NCBI GenBank assembly: GCA_963660915.1
Contig: CAVLAO010000001.1
Location: 84,075-148,074 of the forward strand
Source: UMGS1766 sp963660915
GTDB lineage: Bacteria; Bacillota; Clostridia; Oscillospirales; Oscillospiraceae
Reading direction: 5' to 3'
Length of the DNA: 64,000 nucleotides
Shown here: positions 1-7,327 of the stretch, piece after piece
Layout: each line of letters starts with the position of its first letter
How positions within the stretch are numbered: the first letter of the stretch is position 1
Made by a program: the position numbers and the translations under genes
Notes under the pieces: generated by a model
What the model saw: only the letters and a program-made list of their open reading frames with translations
Database searches by the model: none
Told to the model about the DNA's origin: nothing

Positions 1-405
1 TGCAAGATAGAAGTAAGAGAACAGATCCTCATATCCGCCTTCCTCCCCCCGCATGCGGTGCAGTGCATAGGCACTGTAACCGAATCCTACAACGATGGAA
101 TAGAACAGGATCACCAGTGCTACCAGAATGGCCCACTTTGCAGAGGCCACCGTCAAGTTGGAAAAAACCTGCTGCAGCATGGCATCAATCGTACTTTCAG
201 ACACCGTGGCAGACCCATCCAGAATAACCGACCATTGCTGAAGATTGGCGGAAACAGCATTAAACGGGTTGGGCAGAATGACATCTACAATCTGGCTGAC
301 CCAGGTAGTTGCCAGTAAAAAAACAAGTGTTACTTTCCATGGCGCAGGATTCCCTTCCCGCAGCATATGCTTTGTCCGTTGTTTTACGGCGCTTCGATTA
401 AACAT
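1..405 (-). CDS. DUF975-like integral membrane protein (3' part missing)
   Basis: The reading frame starts with ATG at 405, with AAGGAGGTGG about 10 nt upstream, and runs off the left edge after 135 codons without a stop. The N-terminus is a short basic segment (MFNRSAVKQRTKHMLREG) followed by a hydrophobic helix near residues 24-42 and a second one near 88-105. This resembles the start of the DUF975 family of predicted multi-pass membrane proteins, whose function is unknown. The assignment rests on the basic leader and helix layout only. It is downstream of the redox operon but has its own promoter. Confidence 0.55.
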   Translation of the reverse strand, partial: MFNRSAVKQRTKHMLREGNPAPWKVTLVFLLATTWVSQIVDVILPNPFNAVSANLQQWSVILDGSATVSESTIDAMLQQVFSNLTVASAKWAILVALVILFYSIVVGFGYSAYALHRMRGEEGGYEDLFSYFYLA

Positions 406-433
406 TTTTTGAAGCCACCTCCTTGATTTTTTC

Positions 434-462
434 AGTATATCATAACGCCTGTCTCTTTGCAA
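434..462 (-). promoter_or_regulatory. Sigma-A-type promoter for the DUF975-like gene
   Basis: On the minus strand TTGCAA (457-462) and TATACT (434-439) are separated by 17 nt and lie just upstream of the ribosome site and start codon at 405. The predicted leader is only about 20 nt. Confidence 0.5.
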
Positions 463-474
463 CGCAGAAGAGAA

Positions 475-500
475 CCGCCCGCTGCTTTTGCAGCGGGCGG
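475..500 (-). terminator. Hairpin after the redox operon
   Basis: A perfect 11-bp GC-rich stem (CCGCCCGCTGC / GCAGCGGGCGG) with a TTTT loop lies 20 nt after the flavoprotein stop codon. The following minus-strand sequence is pyrimidine-rich but is not a pure T tract. Confidence 0.6.
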
Positions 501-520
501 CTGAATCGGATCTGTTAAAA

Positions 521-2095
521 TCAATCCTCAGGATCGACAAACTCGTCGGAATCCATGTACTTGACGCTCTCCATGCCGGCGATACGACCGGAGTTCAGTG
601 CATAGGACATAGTGGAACCCGGATTATAGAAGCAATAAGAATCCGCAAAAACAGTAGCAGAGTCTGTGCCGCAGGCATACAGACCGGGGATGGGATCCAG
701 ATCATTGTTCAGAACCTGCATGTTCTCATTGACCTGAATGCCGCCCAGAGAACCATAACCGGAGGGGAAGTGGCGGGCCACATAATAGGGAGCTGTGGTA
801 ATCGGCTTCAGGAAGCGATGATCCTTTGTAAACTGCCAGTCATAGCCGTTTGCAAAGCCATTGCACATAGCGTTGTACTCTTCAATCGTCTTCTTCAGGT
901 TGGCCAGATTCACACCGGTCACCTCAGCGACCTCCTCCAGGCTCTGGCACTCAAAGAAGTTGCGCTCAATGTTGTCACCATAGGACACTTCCTTGTCGTC
1001 ACTGGCAAAGACGCTGTTTTCCGCAGCGGACTTCACGCCGGAGAAGTACAGTTCCTTCTCATGCTCCCACTGATCCATGTTCTTGATGCCATGGTGGTAG
1101 GTAATGTAGTCCAGACCGTGCTCCTTGTAGTAATCAACAATGGTAGAGTCGATGATGGTGATGCCCATGTGCTTCTTCTGCTGCAGCAGAGAGTTGCCGG
1201 TGTAGGTGGTGTTGTCCATCAGCGCCTCGTTGAAGAAACGCTTGCCGTCCAGGTTGACCATCAGGTTGGGCTGACGCATGACCTCGGACAATGTCTTAAA
1301 CACGTCGGTGGTGCCGGGCGTGTTATAGGTGACTTCCATGTTGACTGCAGCCTTCTTACCGCCGATAGCCCAGACCATGTTCATGCCGTCGCCGTCGATG
1401 CCGGGGATACGGAAGGTGAACATATCTTCGCCCCACTTCCAGCCCATGTACTTCTCGATCATGTCAACGTTGTTGCCCATGCCGCCGGTGGCCACGATTA
1501 CGCAGTTGCAGAGGCATTCGATCTCTTCGCCGTCGTCGGTAACGGCGATAACGCCGCGCACCTGACCCTGAGAGCCGGTCAGAATTTCCTTGACAGAGGT
1601 GTGCAGCTCGATCTCAACGCCGATTTCCTTTGCATACTCATGCATCTTCTGGATCATGGTAGAAGCGCAGCGCTCGGTGGGCTTGGTGGTACCGGGAGCC
1701 TTGACCATGTGCTGCGTGCAGTGAGAATTCTTGAAGTACTTGAATACGCCCAGGAACTCAACGCCCATCTTCTGAATCCACTCCACCGTGCTGGCAGACA
1801 TGTTGAACCAACGGCGCACCAGCTTTGCGTCGGAACGCCAGTGGGTATATTCCATGAAGAAGTTAAAGGCATCGTCCAGCGTAAAGTCGTTGGTCATGTT
1901 CTCCTTCTGCAGCTGGGACTCGATTGCCAGGAAGGCCATGCCCATATTGGCCGCGCCGCCAACCGTTCCGCTCTTTTCAAAAGCGACGACAGTGCCGCCA
2001 CCGGTTGCGTTCAGAGATTCCTGCGCCTGAATGGATGCGGCCAGACCGGACATACCACAAGCAACAACTACGACATCTGCTTCCATCTGTCTCAT
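521..2095 (-). CDS. Fumarate-reductase-type FAD-dependent oxidoreductase
   Basis: A 524-residue protein of the FAD_binding_2 family, the flavoprotein class that includes fumarate reductase and many gut reductases acting on C=C bonds. An N-terminal FAD-binding fold is visible (DVVVVACGMSGLAA near residues 7-19, with A-C replacing the first glycines of GxGxxG). A central GGMGNN motif and a C-terminal YACGTDS segment are typical of the family. There is no signal peptide, so it should be cytoplasmic, unlike secreted flavocytochrome reductases. The ATG at 2095 has AGGAGG 9 nt upstream. It is the last gene of a three-gene operon with two iron-sulfur proteins that probably deliver electrons. The substrate cannot be told from sequence. 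Confidence 0.85.
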   Translation of the reverse strand: MRQMEADVVVVACGMSGLAASIQAQESLNATGGGTVVAFEKSGTVGGAANMGMAFLAIESQLQKENMTNDFTLDDAFNFFMEYTHWRSDAKLVRRWFNMSASTVEWIQKMGVEFLGVFKYFKNSHCTQHMVKAPGTTKPTERCASTMIQKMHEYAKEIGVEIELHTSVKEILTGSQGQVRGVIAVTDDGEEIECLCNCVIVATGGMGNNVDMIEKYMGWKWGEDMFTFRIPGIDGDGMNMVWAIGGKKAAVNMEVTYNTPGTTDVFKTLSEVMRQPNLMVNLDGKRFFNEALMDNTTYTGNSLLQQKKHMGITIIDSTIVDYYKEHGLDYITYHHGIKNMDQWEHEKELYFSGVKSAAENSVFASDDKEVSYGDNIERNFFECQSLEEVAEVTGVNLANLKKTIEEYNAMCNGFANGYDWQFTKDHRFLKPITTAPYYVARHFPSGYGSLGGIQVNENMQVLNNDLDPIPGLYACGTDSATVFADSYCFYNPGSTMSYALNSGRIAGMESVKYMDSDEFVDPED

Positions 2096-2171
2096 TGTGA
2101 AATTCCTCCTTAGATTTTTAATTACTCATATTCCTCTATCTTACACCGCAGGAGTGCGGAGTAATACAAAC

Positions 2172-2828
2172 TTAGCCTCTGCGGCGACGACGGCCTCCGC
2201 CGCCGGCAGCGGCGGCACCAAAGCTGCCCACAGGCACTGGATCGGTCGGCAGCGGCGGCTTGACGAGACCGGCCTTTTTGATTGCACCAACCGGGCAGGC
2301 AGAGATGAATGCATCCTGCTTCATTTCCAGAAGATCCTTCTTCACCACATGAATCATGCCTGCGCCGCCGGCAATTGCATTGTCCGGCGCAGCTTCCAGA
2401 CATTTTCCGCAGCCGTTGCAGACGGCGGGATCGATGTAAAGGGTGTAGCATGCAGGACATTCCATTGCCTTGCAGCGCTTACGGGTAAGGTGGTCATACC
2501 ACTCATCGTAGTGGCTTTCCAGGGATGCCTGAATGCACTGCGCCGTGCGGACAGAAAGTTCACACTCGTTGGCACGGATAATCAAATCGCAGATATCCTT
2601 CAATAAATCCAGATCCTCAACACTGCCGCGACCGTTGGAAATATCCTCCGGAATCAGGTAGAGCTGATACATACCGTCGCGGCAGAACGTTCCGTGACCG
2701 CAGATCGCTGTATGTGCCTTGCGGGCAATACGGGTGGCCTGACAAACCGGGCAAACACCTTCTGTACCCTGCGCAATTTCCTCCACGGTGGGCAAACCCT
2801 CCGCAGTGATCTCACAAATTTTCTTCAT
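2172..2828 (-). CDS. NuoF C-terminal-like iron-sulfur protein with ferredoxin domain
   Basis: This 218-residue protein resembles only the C-terminal part of NuoF/HydB-type subunits: the helical 4Fe-4S region (CPVC at about 26-29, C43, FCRDGMYQL, GSVEDLDLL) followed by a ferredoxin-like segment (CNGCGKC, then CPVGAI). The FMN- and NADH-binding Rossmann part of NuoF is absent. It ends in a Gly-rich stretch and RRRRR, which is unusual. The start was set at ATG 2828, 15 nt after the upstream stop, with a GGGGGG ribosome site. It likely relays electrons between the NuoG/GltD-like partner and the flavoprotein. Confidence 0.75.
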   Translation of the reverse strand: MKKICEITAEGLPTVEEIAQGTEGVCPVCQATRIARKAHTAICGHGTFCRDGMYQLYLIPEDISNGRGSVEDLDLLKDICDLIIRANECELSVRTAQCIQASLESHYDEWYDHLTRKRCKAMECPACYTLYIDPAVCNGCGKCLEAAPDNAIAGGAGMIHVVKKDLLEMKQDAFISACPVGAIKKAGLVKPPLPTDPVPVGSFGAAAAGGGGRRRRRG

Positions 2829-2842
2829 GTTTGTCCCCCCTA

Positions 2843-4972
2843 TCAATATTCCGTCCAAAGCTTTGTGCGCTTGATTTGCAGGCGCAGCGGGCACTTCAGG
2901 CAACGAGCCGCTTCTGCCTTTGCCTGTTCCTCGGTGAAGTTGTTGTCCACCTTAACAAAGGAGCACTTACGCTCGTCGCAGGGGGTAATATTTGCACTCT
3001 GGCGGGGCAGTTGAGCGAAGCCTTCCACCTGACCGATATAGGGATCCGGCTTTGCCACTTCTACCAGCTTCTCCTCGATGTTGCCATCGCCGCCCAGTGC
3101 CTTGTCAATTTCAGCCGCCGCCTCACGGCCGCCGGCAATGGCGCTGATCACACTCTTTGTGCCGGTAATCACATCGCCGGCAGTGTAAACGCCTTCCAGG
3201 CTGGTGCGGAGACCGGACTTACCCGTGGCAGGATCTACAGGATACCCGGGACGGTTGATCTCAAGTCCGAACTCCGCTGTCAGGTTGGTCTTCTGACCGG
3301 AAGCGTAGACAACCACGTCGCAGGGCACAAATACTTCTGTATTTTCAACTTTATCTACTTCCAGCCCATTGGGACCAAAGCGGAAACCGGAAATCGCAAA
3401 GCAGTTCAGACCGGTCACGTTGCCGTTCTCATCCTGCGTAAAGCCAGTGTTGGAGTAGCCGGAATAGAGCTTTACGCCCTCTTCTGCAGCCTGTTCAATC
3501 TCTTCGTCATCTGCCGTCATCTGCTGGCGGTTTTCCAGGCAAACCACGCTGACTTCAGCCCCCAGACGAATGGAGGAACGCGCTACGTCGTAGGCCACGT
3601 TGCCGCCGCCATAGACCAGCACCTTTACGCCGGGACCGATTTTCGGTGTGGTTTCTTTGCCCATGGAGATGTCCCGCAGCACATCCAGCGCAGTAGCCTC
3701 CTGGGCAGAGTTATGGTTATCCACCGGGATAATCTTGCCTTCTGAGGCACCCACAGCCACCAGAACCGCATCATAATCTGCCTTCAGTGCCTTTACATCG
3801 GTAACGGTCTGGCCGGTGACAATCTTCACCCCCGTCTCAGCAATGACATCGACTTCCTTCTGCACCTCATCGCGAGGCATACGATAGCCAGGAATACCAT
3901 AGCTGAGCATACCGCCGCAGGTAGGATATCGCTCAATCAAGGTCACATCATGACCCTTCTTGGCCAGATAGTACGCCGCCGTCAGGCCGCAGGGACCGCC
4001 GCCGACAACTGCAACCTTCTTCCCGGTTGCCGGTGCCGTCTTTGTGTACTGTGCGCGCCAGGACTGGGTCTTATCGTGCAGTGCGGCGAAGAGCTTCAGC
4101 CCCTTGATATCCACTGCCCCGTTCAGACCGTTGCGCTTGCACTTCTTCTGGCAATAGCTGGTGCAGACATATCCCAGAGAGGTGGGGAAGGGAACCTTCT
4201 CACGGATGGTAGCAACCGCTCCGTCATAGTCGCCGCCGGCGATCTGACGCAGGTACTGGGGAATATTGATCTTTGCAGGACACTCTGCAGAGCAGGGAAT
4301 CAGTGCCTCTTCCCGCACCAGATCCTTACGGAAGGTACCCTCCCGATCCTGCAAAGCGCCGGTGGGACATACCTCAACGCAAGCTCCGCAGAAGCGGCAG
4401 CCGGAAGCATCCAGAGGCAGGTCATTCAACGTGCCAATGTAGGTCTCTCCGTCCTTTTTCTGGTAGTCCAGCACCTTCACGCCGCGCACATCGCGACATA
4501 CCCGCACGCAGCGGCCGCACTGAATGCAGCGCTCCATCTCCCGGTCGATCAGCGGATTGACCGTGTTGATCTTATTGGTCTTCTTGGTAACATGGCGCAT
4601 GCTCGGGTTGACGCTGGCATTCAGATACTGGAACAGTGCCTGCAGTTCGCAGTTACCAAAGCTGCGGCAGCCGCCGCAGTCGCCGGGGTGGCCGGCAAAC
4701 ATAAAGTTCATTGATGCACGGCGCAGACGATCCAGCTGCTCGCTCTTCGTCTTTACGTGCATTCCCTCTGCAACCTTTGTGTTGCAGCTGGTAACAGGTT
4801 CATTTCCATCGATCTCTACCACACAGAGCTTGCATCCGCCCTGGGGCTCTAAATCCGGATGGGAACAGATATGGGGCACATAGATCCCCGCATTCAGGGC
4901 CGCGTTGAGAACGCTTGCGCCCTCTTCCGCCTCCACTTGAACATCATCAATCCAAAGATTTACTTTTCCCAC
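2843..4972 (-). CDS. NuoG/GltD-like fusion: ferredoxin domains plus NAD(P)H oxidoreductase
   Basis: A 709-residue modular electron-transfer protein. Residues 1-75 form a 2Fe-2S domain (C36, C47, C50, C63). A NuoG-like His-Cys cluster (HPGDCGGCRSFGNC) follows, then two 4Fe-4S motifs (CIQCGRCVRVC and CRFCGACVEVC). From about residue 225 onward it is like the glutamate synthase small subunit and NfnB: CSAECPAK, an FAD Rossmann motif (VAVVGGGPCGLTAAYY), an NAD(P)H Rossmann motif (VLVYGGGNVAYDVA) and TAGDVITG. There are no glutamate synthase large subunit genes nearby, so it probably serves as the NAD(P)H-oxidising module for the adjacent iron-sulfur protein and flavoprotein. It is first in the operon. 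Confidence 0.85.
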   Translation of the reverse strand: MGKVNLWIDDVQVEAEEGASVLNAALNAGIYVPHICSHPDLEPQGGCKLCVVEIDGNEPVTSCNTKVAEGMHVKTKSEQLDRLRRASMNFMFAGHPGDCGGCRSFGNCELQALFQYLNASVNPSMRHVTKKTNKINTVNPLIDREMERCIQCGRCVRVCRDVRGVKVLDYQKKDGETYIGTLNDLPLDASGCRFCGACVEVCPTGALQDREGTFRKDLVREEALIPCSAECPAKINIPQYLRQIAGGDYDGAVATIREKVPFPTSLGYVCTSYCQKKCKRNGLNGAVDIKGLKLFAALHDKTQSWRAQYTKTAPATGKKVAVVGGGPCGLTAAYYLAKKGHDVTLIERYPTCGGMLSYGIPGYRMPRDEVQKEVDVIAETGVKIVTGQTVTDVKALKADYDAVLVAVGASEGKIIPVDNHNSAQEATALDVLRDISMGKETTPKIGPGVKVLVYGGGNVAYDVARSSIRLGAEVSVVCLENRQQMTADDEEIEQAAEEGVKLYSGYSNTGFTQDENGNVTGLNCFAISGFRFGPNGLEVDKVENTEVFVPCDVVVYASGQKTNLTAEFGLEINRPGYPVDPATGKSGLRTSLEGVYTAGDVITGTKSVISAIAGGREAAAEIDKALGGDGNIEEKLVEVAKPDPYIGQVEGFAQLPRQSANITPCDERKCSFVKVDNNFTEEQAKAEAARCLKCPLRLQIKRTKLWTEY

Positions 4973-5044
4973 GCTTCTTTTACCTCACATTCCTATATTC
5001 CTCTTTTTGTTGACACACCAAAATCCCCATTTCAGGCGTGGCAA

Positions 5045-5127
5045 ATCTGGCCGCTCAGCTGCAGCCAGATATTAACGGCATCATTATACATCATTTGTTG
5101 TGGAAACGCTACATATTTTTGTGGAAA
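5045..5127 (-). promoter_or_regulatory. Promoter region and direct repeats upstream of the redox operon
   Basis: A minus-strand TATAAT (5083-5088) lacks a good -35 box. Instead two copies of TTGTGGAAA (plus-strand reading; 5098-5106 and 5119-5127) lie at a 21-nt period, about two helical turns, where an activator would bind. The 5' leader begins with an inverted repeat (5045-5051 / 5064-5070). Confidence 0.4.
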
Positions 5128-5195
5128 TCATAATTCTTTTTTTTGACTTCTTTCATAACAAAACTGCATAAATCCCATTGCAATTGGCGTAATTC

Positions 5196-5225
5196 TTGAC
5201 AGTCCAGCCCTTGCTACTTTATAAT
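5196..5225 (+). promoter_or_regulatory. Promoter of the parE-parC run
   Basis: TTGACA (5196-5201) and a perfect TATAAT (5220-5225) are 18 nt apart, 36 nt before the chosen parE start. Confidence 0.7.
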
Positions 5226-5261
5226 AAAATGTAAGTTTATATGTACGGTGAGGAATTTTTT

Positions 5262-7259
5262 ATGGCCAGACAAACGGCAAAGAAAAAACAATACGACAAC
5301 GAGGCGATCTCCTCCCTGAAGGGTGCAGACCGGGTGCGAAAGCGTCCCGGCGTTATTTTTGGCTCGGATGGATTAGAGGGCTGCGAGCACGCCGTCTTTG
5401 AAATACTTTCCAACGCCATTGACGAGGCCCGCGCCGGTCATGGTACCCGCATTATCGTTACACGGTATGCTGACCGCTCCATTGAGGTGGAGGATTTCGG
5501 CCGCGGCTGTCCGGTGGATTGGAACAATGCGGAACAGCGGTACAACTGGGAGTTGGTGTTCTGCGAGCTCTACGCCGGCGGAAAATACGACAACGCCAAT
5601 GGTGACACCTATGAATATGCACTGGGTCTGAACGGACTCGGCTCCTGCGCCACCCAGTACGCTTCGGAATATTTCGATGCCACTATTTATCGCGACGATA
5701 AAAAATATACGCTTCATTTCGAAAAAGGTGAAAATGTAGGCGGTTTGCACTCTGAAGACGCTCCCCGACACAAAACCGGTTCAAAATTCCGCTGGAAGCC
5801 GGATCTGGATGTGTTCACCGATATTTCCATTCCGGTGGAATACTATCTGGACATCATGAAGCGGCAGGCAGTGGTTAACCCCGGCGTCACCTTTGTGTTC
5901 CGGAATCAAAGCGGCACCTCCTTTGAAACCACGGAGTTCTTTTATGAGCGGGGCATTCAGGACTACGTGTCGGAATTGGTGGGCGATCAGGGCATTACCA
6001 CTCCGGTTTTCTTTCAGACCGAACGCGTTGGCCGGGATCGCCCGGACAAACCGGATTACAAGGTAAAGCTGAGCATTGCCCTGTGCTTCTCCAACCAGAT
6101 CAATCTGATTGAGCACTATCACAACTCTTCCTGGTTAGAGCACGGCGGCTCTCCGGACAAGGCCATGCGCTCTGCTCTGCTCAGCGCCATCGACAGCTAT
6201 CTGCGCCAACAAAACAAATATAATAAAAACGAAGCCAAAATCACGTGGGCAGATATCCAGGACTGCCTTGTGTTTGTTTCCAGCAACTTCTCCACCCAGA
6301 CAAGCTACGAAAATCAAACAAAAAAATCCATCACAAACAAGTTCATTCAAGAGGCCATGATTGATTTTTTGAAGGAACAGATGGCGGTTTACTTTACGGA
6401 AACACCTGCCGATGCAACCCGCATTGCCGATCAGGTGCTGATCAACAAGCGCTCCAGAGAACGGGCCGAATCCACCCGCGTTTCCATCAAGAAAAATCTG
6501 ACTGCCAACCTCGACCTGAGCAATCGTGTGGCAAAGTTTGTGGACTGCCGTTCCAAAGATGTGGGCCGTCGGGAACTATACATTGTGGAGGGTGATTCCG
6601 CATTGGGCGCCTGCAAGCAGAGCCGTGACGCAGAATTTCAGGGCATCATGCCGGTGCGCGGCAAAATTCTGAACTGTCTCAAAGCGGATTACAACAAAAT
6701 TTTCAAAAGTGAAATTATCACTGACTTACTGAAGGTCATGGGCTGCGGTGTGGAACTCCACGGTGTAAAGAAAGCCAAGGATCTGCAGGCATTCAACCTG
6801 GAAAATCTGCGCTGGAATAAGATTATCATCTGCACCGATGCCGATGTGGATGGCTATCAGATTCGCACATTGATCCTGACCATGCTCTATCGCCTGACCC
6901 CTACCCTGATCAATGAAGGGTTTGTCTATATCGCAGAATCCCCCCTCTATGAAATCACCTACAAAGAGGACACCTGGTTTGCCTACTCCAACCGGGAAAA
7001 GGATGATCTCATCAACGGGGAGCTGGCTGGAAAAAAATGCTCCATCCAGCGCTCCAAGGGTCTTGGTGAAAATGAGCCGGACATGATGTGGCTGACCACC
7101 ATGAATCCTGCCACCCGCCGACTCATCAAGGTAATGCCTACCGATGCGGAACAAACCGCCCGCACCTTTGATCTTCTGCTGGGGGATAACCTGCAGGGTC
7201 GAAAAGACCACATTGCTGAGGACGGACATCGGTTCCTTGAATTAGCGGACATTTCTTAA
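5262..7259 (+). CDS. parE: Topoisomerase IV-like subunit B
   Basis: The 665-residue ATPase subunit of a type IIA topoisomerase, which changes DNA linking number with its partner A subunit. GHKL ATPase motifs are present but divergent: EILSNAIDEA, EDFGRGCPV in place of DDGRGIPV, and GLNGLGS in place of GLHGVGA. The TOPRIM motifs are intact (YIVEGDSA near residues 443-450 and the TDADVDG metal motif), and SKGLGE matches the end of the domain. An upstream in-frame ATG at 5241 exists, but GTGAGGA sits 8 nt before ATG 5262. The next gene is its A subunit. It could be labelled gyrB-like, but the adjacent A subunit lacks a clear GyrA box, which favours topoisomerase IV. Confidence 0.85.
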   Translation: MARQTAKKKQYDNEAISSLKGADRVRKRPGVIFGSDGLEGCEHAVFEILSNAIDEARAGHGTRIIVTRYADRSIEVEDFGRGCPVDWNNAEQRYNWELVFCELYAGGKYDNANGDTYEYALGLNGLGSCATQYASEYFDATIYRDDKKYTLHFEKGENVGGLHSEDAPRHKTGSKFRWKPDLDVFTDISIPVEYYLDIMKRQAVVNPGVTFVFRNQSGTSFETTEFFYERGIQDYVSELVGDQGITTPVFFQTERVGRDRPDKPDYKVKLSIALCFSNQINLIEHYHNSSWLEHGGSPDKAMRSALLSAIDSYLRQQNKYNKNEAKITWADIQDCLVFVSSNFSTQTSYENQTKKSITNKFIQEAMIDFLKEQMAVYFTETPADATRIADQVLINKRSRERAESTRVSIKKNLTANLDLSNRVAKFVDCRSKDVGRRELYIVEGDSALGACKQSRDAEFQGIMPVRGKILNCLKADYNKIFKSEIITDLLKVMGCGVELHGVKKAKDLQAFNLENLRWNKIIICTDADVDGYQIRTLILTMLYRLTPTLINEGFVYIAESPLYEITYKEDTWFAYSNREKDDLINGELAGKKCSIQRSKGLGENEPDMMWLTTMNPATRRLIKVMPTDAEQTARTFDLLLGDNLQGRKDHIAEDGHRFLELADIS

Positions 7260-7327
7260 GCGCTTTTCAAATGCGACAACCCTTTGATATTGCTGCCTTT
7301 GGCAAAGAATAAGAGGACATGAATTAA

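Noticed and set aside
488..2113. A long open frame on the plus strand across the flavoprotein gene
   Set aside because: It is antisense to a clear FAD_binding_2 protein, has no ribosome site, and its translation is low in family-like motifs. It is a codon-bias shadow.
5241..5261. Upstream ATG of parE at 5241
   Set aside because: GTGAGGA lies downstream of it and is well placed for the ATG at 5262, and the extra residues are not family-like.
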